From assembly GCF_024496245.1 (NCBI RefSeq), contig NZ_CP101740.1:1797501-1861500 (forward strand): 64,000 nt of DNA, written 5' to 3'. Of the stretch, positions 49,136 through 57,003 are shown one piece after another. Source of the stretch: Sphingomonas qomolangmaensis. GTDB taxonomy: Bacteria > Pseudomonadota > Alphaproteobacteria > Sphingomonadales > Sphingomonadaceae. Position 1 is the stretch's first letter. Every line of letters starts with the position of its first letter. The notes beneath the pieces were generated by a model. That model saw only the letters and a program-made list of their open reading frames with translations. It did not search any database and was not told the origin of the DNA. The position numbers and the translations under genes were made by a program.

Positions 49136-50022
49136 CCCCGCAGCGCTTCACCCGCTTCGCCGCGATCGACTGGTCGGGCGCCAAGGGCAATCGCCACCGC
49201 GGCATCGCGGTGGGCTTGTGCGAAGCCGGCAGCGCCGCGCCGGTGCTGGTGCGCCCGCCCGGCGGCATCTGGTCGCGCGCCGGCGTGCTAGACTGGGTGC
49301 GCGACCAGGCCGCAAGCGACACGCTGATCGGCTTCGATTTCAGCTTCGCCCCGCCCTGGATCGAACGCGGCGCCTATCTCCCCGGCCTCCCCGCCCCCGA
49401 CAGCGCCCGCGCGTTCTGGCGCTGGATCGACGCCACGTGCGACGATGCCGATCTCGGCGCGGCAAGCTTCCTCGAACGCCATCGCGGCAGCCATTTCTAT
49501 CTGGGCGCCGCCGACGGTGCCAAGGCGGACTTCCTGCATTTCCGCCGCTGCGAGGCGCGCTACAACGCCAATGGCGGCGGCAAGCCCTCGACGGTGTACG
49601 ACGCGATCGGCGCCGCGCAGGTGGCCAAGGCGAGCTTCGCGGGCATGCGGCTGCTGCGCCATCTGGGCGAGCAAATGCCGGTATGGCCGTTCGACCCCGC
49701 GCCGCGCTCCGGCGGCTGCGTCGTCGAAATCTACACCACGATCGCCGCGCGCGCCGCGGGACTGCGCAAGGGGCTGAGCAAGCTCCGCGACCGCGACGCG
49801 CTCGACACCGCGCTCGCGGTATTCGGATCGCACCCGCACGACCCCGCGACCTTCACGCAGGGGCGCGCCTCACCGATCCCAATCTACGACGACCACGCCA
49901 CCGACGCGCTGCTGACCGCCGCCTGGCTCCGCGCCAACGCCCACCGCGCCGAACTTTGGTCACCCGCACCGCTGACCCCGCATATCGCGCAAACCGAAGG
50001 CTGGACCTTCGGCGTCACCTGA
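49132..50022 (+). CDS. DUF429-like protein, function unknown
   Basis: A protein of about 296 residues with TRFAAIDWSGAKGNRHRG near the N-terminus, LIGFDFSFAPP (about 63-73) and a late HATDALLTAAWLR. These acidic spots resemble the RNase H-like core of DUF429 proteins. No ATG, GTG or TTG is placed to include the FAAIDWSG start, so a CTG at 49132, overlapping the hydrolase stop by 4 bases (CTGA), is the most sensible start. Co-translation with the hydrolase follows. Function unknown. Confidence 0.65.
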   Translation: MTPQRFTRFAAIDWSGAKGNRHRGIAVGLCEAGSAAPVLVRPPGGIWSRAGVLDWVRDQAASDTLIGFDFSFAPPWIERGAYLPGLPAPDSARAFWRWIDATCDDADLGAASFLERHRGSHFYLGAADGAKADFLHFRRCEARYNANGGGKPSTVYDAIGAAQVAKASFAGMRLLRHLGEQMPVWPFDPAPRSGGCVVEIYTTIAARAAGLRKGLSKLRDRDALDTALAVFGSHPHDPATFTQGRASPIPIYDDHATDALLTAAWLRANAHRAELWSPAPLTPHIAQTEGWTFGVT

Positions 50023-50039
50023 TACATTAGCTGCCATGT

Positions 50040-50115
50040 GCCGGTTTAGCTCAGTTGGTAGAGCGCCAGTTTTGTAAACTGGATGTCGCGGGTTCGATTC
50101 CTGCAACCGGCACCA
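50040..50115 (+). tRNA. tRNA-Thr (anticodon TGT)
   Basis: Acceptor stem GCCGGTT/AACCGGC, D-arm TAGCTCAGTTGGTAGAGC, anticodon stem CCAGT/ACTGG with loop TTTGTAA (anticodon TGT), T-arm GCGGGTTCGATTCCTGC and encoded ACCA. Full length 76. It follows the DUF429-like gene by 17 bases on the same strand. Confidence 0.97.
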
Positions 50116-50456
50116 TTGCCCTGCCGAAACTCTCCGAAAAATGCCGAAGCGGTCTGCCGAGGCTGGTCCGCGGGCCGGGCTTCCGATCTGCCCGCGCCTG
50201 GCGCTGCGCTGCATTTCGGCTTCGGAAAACGCCTTATCGCCAGCAGAAAGTTTCCGTCCCGAACGAACCAATTCGATTTGCAGGAGTTGGGTCGGTGTCG
50301 CTCTTTTGATATTAACTAAAGTTATTGTCGAAAATTGTTGTATGTTGCGAACATACAGGACGAGATGGGGTATTAAGGCCTCACCGTTGGCATGCTTCAC
50401 CAGGCGTCAGCGGCAGAGAGCGAGTGCGTGCTCCCGCCTGTATAGAAGGCATCTCC
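50116..50456. other. Long intergenic region after tRNA-Thr
   Basis: This 341-base gap is the longest in the window. The first 150 bases are GC-rich, with CCGAAGC (near 50147) facing GCTTCGG (near 50219). From about 50300 the sequence is distinctly AT-rich and contains an 8-3-8 palindrome (50339-50357), suggesting a regulated promoter for the following genes. I see no convincing gene in it. Confidence 0.6.
50339..50357. promoter_or_regulatory. Perfect palindrome, candidate operator
   Basis: TGTATGTTGCGAACATACA: two perfect 8-base arms around GCG. It lies 100 bases upstream of the 101-residue gene, in the most AT-rich part of the gap. The binding protein is not identified. It does not match the direct-repeat LexA box of alphaproteobacteria (GTTC-N7-GTTC). 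Confidence 0.5.
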
Positions 50457-50762
50457 ATGCCCATGAACGACAATGATCCCGCGATCGAGGCGATGCTCCC
50501 GGCAGCCCGTTCTGCTCACGGTCAGGCGGCCTTGCTGCTCGCCGAAAGCCTGATTCACGGGCTTTGCGAGAAGGCGATGCTCAGCAGCGGCGACGCGGTG
50601 GCAATCATCGAAAGAGCCGCCGACGTACAATTCGACCATGCCGAAGCCGCCGACGACGCGGGCGCACCGATGTGGCGGTCGCATGCGCTGCTATCCGCCA
50701 TCGCAGCGTCGTTGAAAAGCGACGTGCAACACCAATCCACCCCGCCGCGGCCGGGGTCGTAA
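50457..50762 (+). CDS. Uncharacterised 101-residue protein
   Basis: Not recognised. The protein is acidic and helical (SLIHGLCEKAMLSSGDAVAIIERA), with no signal peptide or membrane helix. AGAAGG at 50444-50449 fits ATG 50457. It ends two bases before the start of the receiver-domain gene, so the two are an operon, and it may act in the same signalling route. The sequence stretch of Ala/Asp/His near the end is not informative. Confidence 0.6.
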   Translation: MPMNDNDPAIEAMLPAARSAHGQAALLLAESLIHGLCEKAMLSSGDAVAIIERAADVQFDHAEAADDAGAPMWRSHALLSAIAASLKSDVQHQSTPPRPGS

Positions 50763-50764
50763 CG

Positions 50765-51115
50765 ATGTGCCATGCGCTGATAATCGAAGATGAATGGCTG
50801 ATCGCCGAATATCTGGCCAGTCTCGCCGAACGCGCGGGCGCCACGTCGATCGCGATGGCATATACCGAAGACGAGGCGGTCGACGCCGCGCACGAGCGGC
50901 GACCCGACATCATCCTTTCCGACGTGATCTTGCTGGCGGGCACCGGTCCCTGCGCGGTGCAGGCGATAACCTCGCATTATGGTGAAATACCGGTCATCTT
51001 CATCACCGGGACGCCCGAATGCTGTCTGCCGCGCGAGCCGTCGAGCGTCGTCCTGCACAAGCCGATCGATCCGACCTGCGTGATGGACACGTTTCGCCGG
51101 CTGGCCCATTTGTAG
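50765..51115 (+). CDS. Single-domain response regulator (receiver only)
   Basis: A 116-residue receiver: acidic pocket Glu8-Asp9 (LIIEDEWLIAEYL), phosphorylated Asp53 (IILSDVILL) and conserved lysine in LHKPIDP. No output domain follows. Such stand-alone receivers pass phosphate along or act by protein contact. It converges with the hybrid kinase gene, whose own Hpt domain could phosphorylate it; that pairing is inference from position. Confidence 0.85.
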   Translation: MCHALIIEDEWLIAEYLASLAERAGATSIAMAYTEDEAVDAAHERRPDIILSDVILLAGTGPCAVQAITSHYGEIPVIFITGTPECCLPREPSSVVLHKPIDPTCVMDTFRRLAHL

Positions 51116-51188
51116 ACGGTGGTTCTGCCGGGTGGGTCGTCGGGGTAACCGCCACCCCGTCCCGCGGTCGCTGAAAACCTCGTCGCTG

Positions 51189-53786
51189 CTACGCGGCTGC
51201 GCGAATTGCTTCGATCGCTTCGCGGACGCGGTCCAGCCGATCCTCACCCGTCCAACTGCCGATCCCGTCCTCCAGGTCGCGCGCCCGGTCGCCAAGATCG
51301 GGCTCGCGGAACATGCCGGCGGTGCCGGCCAGCTTGTGGAGCAACCCCGAGGCTTCGGTAAGCTCGGCATCGGAGAACAGGCCGCGCCGCAGCAGCGCGT
51401 CGAGCATCGCGAGCGTCTCCTGCTTTCGAGCAGCGTATCGTTCCTGGATGGTCGCGCCCGGCGTCAGGACCGACTCTCCGGGGGGGCCCTTATACGACAC
51501 CGCCTGCTGACGATCCCATTCCCGAATGGCCTTGTCCAGGCTGGCAAGCGTCACCGGCTTTGCAATATGCGCCTGCATTCCCGCGGCCAGGCACGCTGCG
51601 ATATCATCGGCATAGGCGTTGGCGCTCAGTGCCAAAATCGGCAGATCGCTGGCGGCGACACCTTGCGCGCGCAATCGTCGCGTCGCCTCATATCCGTCCA
51701 TGATCGGCATCTGGATATCCATAAGCGCGATCCGGTACGGCGCACCTGCGGCAAGCGCGGCGTCGATTTTGGCGATCGCGTCGGCGCCGTCGACCGCGAT
51801 ATCGACGTCCCAGCCCAGCTGGCGCAGCATGGCGGTGATCAGCAGTTGATTGACGTCGTGATCTTCGGCCACGAGTACGCGCCCGCGATCCTGCGGAACG
51901 AGCAACGGCGCGCCGCGCGCTGTCGAAGCCGGCTCGCTGGTCGCCTCTGCCCCCACATCCGGTGCGCCGCTGTCGTTATCGGGGCTGGCGCGCAGGGGTA
52001 GGGTCAACACGAAGCGCGAACCGCCGCCGATCTCGCCGTCGAGCACCAGTTGCCCTCCCATCAGTTCGGCAAGCTGCTTGCTGATCGGCAAGCCCAACCC
52101 CGTACCCCCGAAGCGACTCGCGGTCGTCGCCTCGGCCTGGACGAAGGTTTCGAAGATCGCTGCCTGGCGATGCGGCGCGATTCCGATACCGGTGTCCTCG
52201 ACCTCGATCGAGACCATTGCCTCTGCATCCGGATCGGCGTCGGCGGCGGGCGGTTGCGACCGGACGCGCAGCGTGATCGATCCGCACGGGGTGAACTTCG
52301 CCGCATTACCGAGCAGGTTGAGGACGATCTGCCGCAGGCGGAGGCCGTCGCCGACCACCATCCCCGGCAATTCGTCGGCAATATCGAGGTTCAGCACCAA
52401 GCCCTTCTGCTGGACCGCCGGCATCACCAGCTTCACGCAAGCGCGCAGGGCATGGCGTAGGTCAAAGGCATCGCTGGCGATCTTCATTTGTCCGGCCTCG
52501 ACCTTCGAAATGTCGAGAATGTCGTTCAGCAGCCGCATCATCGCTCGACCCGAATCGGCGATCAGTTCGGCCTGCCGTCGCTGCTGGGGAGCAAGGTCGG
52601 CCGCGAGCAACAAATCGGTGAAGCCGATCACGCCGTTCATCGGCGTGCGTATCTCGTGGCTCATATTGGCCAGGAAGCTCGATTTTGCGTGCGCGGCCGA
52701 TTCCGCGTGGAGGCGCGCCGCCTCGAGCTCGAGCTGGAGCAGCTTGCGCGTACTCACGTCGCGCACCGAAGCAATGATCTCGGCTGGCCGACCCTCCGCA
52801 TCGCGCACCAGCCCGGCATTCGACTCCACCCAGCGCCAAGCCCGGGGGCCGCCGCGCTGGATCGTGCGATAGGTCAGCGAGGTACGATCGCGCTTGCCGC
52901 TGCGGAGCGTTTCGAGCCCTTTTGCGAGCTCGGATTGGTCCTCGGGATGAACCCCGAGCGCGATGTCGCCGCCGATCACCGCCGATGGGTCGATCCCGAA
53001 GACCTGCTTCGTGGAGGGCGACGCATATAGAAAAGTGCCGTCAAGACTGATCCGGAATACCGCATCGGTGGCGTTGGTCGCCAGCAACTGCAGCTGCGCC
53101 TCGACGAGCTCCCGCTTCTGGACATCAGCCGCCAACTCCTCGTTCGCCGCGCGCAGCGCCCGCAGTCGCAGCACCCGATCGCGCCAGACGATGGCTGCCA
53201 GCAGCAGGATCAGTGCGATGCACGACCCGAGCACGCCGCGGGCGAGGTTCTCCAGGCGCGACGAACGCTGCTGGCGCTGCAGCAGGAGGCGCGCTTCCTC
53301 GTCATTGATGCGCTCTACCAGCGCCGTGATCCGGGCATCCGCGTGCCGAGCCGCGGGATCGCCGAATTTCCGTCGGACTTCGTCTCCCCGGCCTTCGTCG
53401 ATGCGCGCGAAGGTGCGTTCCATTTCCTGGAAATATCGCTGCGTGGCGCGGTCGAGCATCGCCATGTTGGCTTGCTGGGCGGGATTGCCCGCGCTCATCG
53501 CCGATAGCGGGGCCAGTTCCTTGCGCAGCGAATTGCGCGCGGCGTGCGCGGCGGCGCGATCCTGCGGATCGCCGGTCAACACGAACCCGCGGCGGGCCAC
53601 CTCGGCCCGCAGCCGCATGATACGCAGCTGGGCCATACGCTTTTGCATCTCCACCGTATGGCTCACCCACCGGTCCGACCGGTTTTGCTGCCACTGGAAT
53701 CCCGCTGCCGCCAGGCCACAACTCAGCAGCAGCGCGAAGCTGAGCAGGACTAAGTAGGACGATCGCGTACGGACGGAGACGGACAT
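51189..53786 (-). CDS. Hybrid sensor histidine kinase: CHASE3-PAS-HisKA-HATPase-REC-Hpt
   Basis: An 865-residue membrane kinase. Two membrane helices (about 10-30 and 185-205) enclose a CHASE3-type periplasmic helical domain. Then come a PAS domain (about 235-355), a dimerisation domain with His377 (LANMSHEIRTPMNG), HATPase (EDTGIGIAPH, GGTGLGLPIS), a receiver with Asp690 (IALMDIQMPIMDG) and an Hpt domain with His817 (LLHKLAGTAG). The three phosphosites make a complete His-Asp-His relay, so a separate Asp response regulator must follow. The convergent receiver gene is a candidate. The sensed signal is unknown. Confidence 0.88.
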   Translation of the reverse strand: MSVSVRTRSSYLVLLSFALLLSCGLAAAGFQWQQNRSDRWVSHTVEMQKRMAQLRIMRLRAEVARRGFVLTGDPQDRAAAHAARNSLRKELAPLSAMSAGNPAQQANMAMLDRATQRYFQEMERTFARIDEGRGDEVRRKFGDPAARHADARITALVERINDEEARLLLQRQQRSSRLENLARGVLGSCIALILLLAAIVWRDRVLRLRALRAANEELAADVQKRELVEAQLQLLATNATDAVFRISLDGTFLYASPSTKQVFGIDPSAVIGGDIALGVHPEDQSELAKGLETLRSGKRDRTSLTYRTIQRGGPRAWRWVESNAGLVRDAEGRPAEIIASVRDVSTRKLLQLELEAARLHAESAAHAKSSFLANMSHEIRTPMNGVIGFTDLLLAADLAPQQRRQAELIADSGRAMMRLLNDILDISKVEAGQMKIASDAFDLRHALRACVKLVMPAVQQKGLVLNLDIADELPGMVVGDGLRLRQIVLNLLGNAAKFTPCGSITLRVRSQPPAADADPDAEAMVSIEVEDTGIGIAPHRQAAIFETFVQAEATTASRFGGTGLGLPISKQLAELMGGQLVLDGEIGGGSRFVLTLPLRASPDNDSGAPDVGAEATSEPASTARGAPLLVPQDRGRVLVAEDHDVNQLLITAMLRQLGWDVDIAVDGADAIAKIDAALAAGAPYRIALMDIQMPIMDGYEATRRLRAQGVAASDLPILALSANAYADDIAACLAAGMQAHIAKPVTLASLDKAIREWDRQQAVSYKGPPGESVLTPGATIQERYAARKQETLAMLDALLRRGLFSDAELTEASGLLHKLAGTAGMFREPDLGDRARDLEDGIGSWTGEDRLDRVREAIEAIRAAA

Positions 53787-53939
53787 GATGGCTTTCTGTG
53801 GCTGGCCCCTTCCTAAGCGCCAGTCCTTAAGAGAACCTCTGCCCGATCGTCCCGAGCCGCCTGGATCGCTCGCAGGATCGGTGTATTGCTGCGCGCGGCG
53901 GCCCCCGCCTGCGTATCCGGAAGAGGTTGGAGCAAACCA

Positions 53940-55547
53940 TTGTCCAAGAAGAGCCCTGCAAAGCTAAAGGTCCGCGTCGCCGTCCCGGGGGACGTTCGCG
54001 GCATCCTGGCGCTGATCAGCGCGGCCTATCCCGACACCGAAAACTACACCGCCGGTGAAATCCGCGGGCAGATCAACAATTTCCCCGACGGCCAGTTCGT
54101 GGCGGTCCTCGAAAAGAAGATCGTCGGCTATTGCGCCTCGTCGCGGATCGACGAGGCGATTGCGCTGGCGCCGCACGATTGGCCGACGATATCGGGCAAT
54201 GGCTTCGGCAGCCGCCACGATCCGACCGGCGACTGGCTGTACGGCATCGAGATGGCGGTCGACGAAAGCCGGCGCGGGCTTCGCATCGGCAAGCGCCTGT
54301 ATGACGCGCGCCGGGTGTTGGCCGAGCGGCTGGAGCTGCGCGGAATCGTCTTCGGCGGGCGGATGCCCGGCTATGCGCGGCAGAAAGCAAAGGCGGGCAA
54401 GCCCGAGGACTATCTGATCGGCGTCCGCGAGGGGAAGTTCCGCGATCCGGTGATCGGCTTCCATTTGGCCAACGGCTTCACGCCGATCGGCATCCTTCCC
54501 AAATATCTGCCCGGCGACAAGGAATCGGCGGGGTTCGCGACGCACATGGTGTGGCGCAACCCCTATGTCGACCCGAACGAGCCCCCCGAATTCCGCGTGC
54601 CGCGCCATGTCGAGAGCGTACGCCTGGCGACCGTCCAGCTCCAGGCGCGCGCGGTCAAGGACTTTGCCGAGTTCGTCAAGAACGTCGAATATTTCGTCGA
54701 TGTCGCGGCGGATTACCGGTCCGATTTCGTGGTCTTCCCCGAGCTGTTCACGCTGTCGCTGCTCTCGTTCGAAAGCGAGACGCTATCGCCGATGGAGGCG
54801 ATCGACCGGTTGACCGAGCATCGCGCGCCGATCGTCGCCGAGCTTTCGCGCATGGCGATGCGCTACAACATCAACATCGTCGGCGGCTCGCATCCCACCC
54901 GCACCGAAGACGGCACGATCAAGAACATCGCCTATACCTGCCTTCGCGACGGATCGGTGCATTCGCAGGAAAAGATCCACCCCACCCCCAACGAAGCCTA
55001 TTGGTGGAAGATCAAGGGCGGCAGTTCGGTAAACGTCATCCAGACCGATATCGGTCCGGTCGGGGTGCTGATCTGCTACGACAGCGAGTTTCCCGAGCTG
55101 GCGCGCCGGCTGGTCGACGAAGGCGCGCGGATCATCTTCGTGCCCTTCTGCACCGACAATCGGCAGGGCTATATGCGTGTGCGCTATTGTTCGCAGGCGC
55201 GGGCGATCGAGAACCAGTGTTTCGTCGTGCTCTCGGGCAATGTCGGCAATTTGCCCGGGGTCGACAATATGGACATCCAATATGCCCAGTCGTGCATCCT
55301 GACGCCGTGCGACTTCCCCTTCGCGCGCGACGGGATCGCGGCCGAGGCCAGCGAGAATATCGAGGCGCTGACGATCGCCGACGTGAACCTTGCCGACCTG
55401 ACCTGGGCACGCGCCGAGGGCACGGTTCGCAACCTCGCCGATCGGCGCTTCGATCTGTATCGGATCGACTGGCGCCGAAGCAAATCGTCCGAGAGCGCGC
55501 CGGTCGACGCGGCGCCGCGCGGGCCCAAGGTGCCGGGGGGCGGATAG
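53940..55547 (+). CDS. GNAT acetyltransferase-nitrilase fusion protein
   Basis: A 535-residue two-domain protein. Residues of about 8-215 are a GNAT acetyltransferase (IEMAVDESRRGLRIGKRLYDA is the acetyl-CoA site). Residues of about 225-510 are a carbon-nitrogen hydrolase with the catalytic Glu in VVFPELFTLS, Lys in SQEKIHPTPN and Cys in VLICYDSEFPE. This fixed fusion exists in many bacteria; the joint substrate is unknown. Start is TTG at 53940, seven bases after GGAG; a longer frame from 53886 has no better signal. Confidence 0.85.
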   Translation: MSKKSPAKLKVRVAVPGDVRGILALISAAYPDTENYTAGEIRGQINNFPDGQFVAVLEKKIVGYCASSRIDEAIALAPHDWPTISGNGFGSRHDPTGDWLYGIEMAVDESRRGLRIGKRLYDARRVLAERLELRGIVFGGRMPGYARQKAKAGKPEDYLIGVREGKFRDPVIGFHLANGFTPIGILPKYLPGDKESAGFATHMVWRNPYVDPNEPPEFRVPRHVESVRLATVQLQARAVKDFAEFVKNVEYFVDVAADYRSDFVVFPELFTLSLLSFESETLSPMEAIDRLTEHRAPIVAELSRMAMRYNINIVGGSHPTRTEDGTIKNIAYTCLRDGSVHSQEKIHPTPNEAYWWKIKGGSSVNVIQTDIGPVGVLICYDSEFPELARRLVDEGARIIFVPFCTDNRQGYMRVRYCSQARAIENQCFVVLSGNVGNLPGVDNMDIQYAQSCILTPCDFPFARDGIAAEASENIEALTIADVNLADLTWARAEGTVRNLADRRFDLYRIDWRRSKSSESAPVDAAPRGPKVPGGG

Positions 55548-55650
55548 CCCGGGACGGCGGCCTCGGCGCGACCGCTTATCGGCGGTCCCGTCGGCGGTGA
55601 GAGAGCGAAGCGTCGGTTGATTGCCGCTACCGCTCCCGCCGATCGCGCCG

Positions 55651-56928
55651 CTATCCCCCCACCCAGTCGCGGCGCAGCGGGCGCACCGCCAGCAGCATCA
55701 GTACCGCCGCGATCAGGTAGAAGCCGAGCGCCGCGACAGTCGAATAGCGCAGCGACTCCTCGCCGAAGCGCGCGGTCATCGCGTCGGACATCGCCCCCAT
55801 CACCCACGAGCCGAGCCCCAGCCCGATCAGATTGTTGATCAGCAGGAAGCTCGCGCTCGCAGTCGCGCGCATATGCGCCGGCACCAGCCCCTGCACCGCG
55901 GTGTTGACCGGGCCGAGCCACAGGATGTTGAGCCCGTTGGGGATCAGGAACAGGAACCACGCCACCACCGGCGAGGGCGCGAGCAGCGCCGCCGCGAAGA
56001 ACGGGACGGTGACCAGCCACGCCACCGCGGGCAGCTTGGCATAGGCGCCGCGGTCGCGCGTGCCGAAGCGGTCGGCAAGGCTGCCCCCCGCCAACACCCC
56101 GGTCGATCCGCCGATCAGCAGCACGGTGCCGATGAACAGCGCCGCGTCGAACAAGGCGAAGTCGAAGCTACGCACCAGCACCGAGGGGATCCAGAAGGCC
56201 AGGCCATAGCCGCACATCGAGCTGAACCCCGCGGCGAAGCCCATCAGCCAGAAGCTTGGCTTGCGCGCGAGGATCGCGAACACCTCGCCCAGCGGCGCGC
56301 GGACGATCGGCCCCGCCGCCGCGCCGTCGGCACCGCCGCGCACCGGCTCGCGAACGATCAGCCGGAAGATCGGCGCGATGACGATCCCCGCCACCCCGAC
56401 GACGATGAACGCGGTCCGCCAGTCGACCGTCGCGGCGATATAGCCGCCCAGGATCGCGCCCCCCGCCAGCCCCAGCGGCACCCCGAGCGAATAGATCGCC
56501 AGCGCCCGCGCGCGGCGCTCGGGCGGGAAATAATCGGCGATCATCGCATAGGACGGCGCCACCCCGCCCGCCTCGCCCACACCGACGCCCAGCCGATAGG
56601 CGAACAGCTGCCAGAAGCTCGTTGCGGTGCCGCACAAGGCGGTAAAGGCGCTCCACACCACCAGCGATCCGGTGATCACCCAACTGCGGCTGGTACGATC
56701 GGCGATCAGCGCCAGCGGGATCGCCAACGTCGAATAGAGCATCGCAAACGCGATCCCGCCCAGCGCCCCCAATTGCGTGTCGCTCAGCCCCAGATCGGCC
56801 TTGATCGGCTGGACGAGGATGCCGAGGATCTGCCGGTCGAGGAAGTTGAAGATATAGACCAGTAGCAGCATCGCGAGCACGAGCCCGCGATAGGCTGGGG
56901 TCACCGGGCGCGTGGGCGAATCGGTCAT
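55651..56928 (-). CDS. MFS transporter (Spinster-type)
   Basis: A 425-residue, 12-helix transporter. The opening LLLVYIFNFLDRQILGILVQ and KADLGLSDTQLGALGGIAF fit the Spinster-like group often seen beside TonB receptors in sphingomonads; the loop GVGEAGGVAPSYAMIADYFP is typical. It would carry a metabolite across the inner membrane. The gene lies 75 bases after the TonB receptor gene on the same strand, so both probably handle the same compound. Substrate unknown. Confidence 0.85.
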   Translation of the reverse strand: MTDSPTRPVTPAYRGLVLAMLLLVYIFNFLDRQILGILVQPIKADLGLSDTQLGALGGIAFAMLYSTLAIPLALIADRTSRSWVITGSLVVWSAFTALCGTATSFWQLFAYRLGVGVGEAGGVAPSYAMIADYFPPERRARALAIYSLGVPLGLAGGAILGGYIAATVDWRTAFIVVGVAGIVIAPIFRLIVREPVRGGADGAAAGPIVRAPLGEVFAILARKPSFWLMGFAAGFSSMCGYGLAFWIPSVLVRSFDFALFDAALFIGTVLLIGGSTGVLAGGSLADRFGTRDRGAYAKLPAVAWLVTVPFFAAALLAPSPVVAWFLFLIPNGLNILWLGPVNTAVQGLVPAHMRATASASFLLINNLIGLGLGSWVMGAMSDAMTARFGEESLRYSTVAALGFYLIAAVLMLLAVRPLRRDWVGG

Positions 56929-57003
56929 GCCGCTATCTGTCGCATGCCGATCCCCTGGCCGCCATCCTGTGTCCTTCGCACCATGGCGCCGCGCCGACGG
57001 GGG

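Noticed and set aside
50339..50357. LexA (SOS) box.
   Set aside because: Alphaproteobacterial LexA boxes are direct repeats of GTTC type; this is an inverted repeat and the following genes are not SOS genes.
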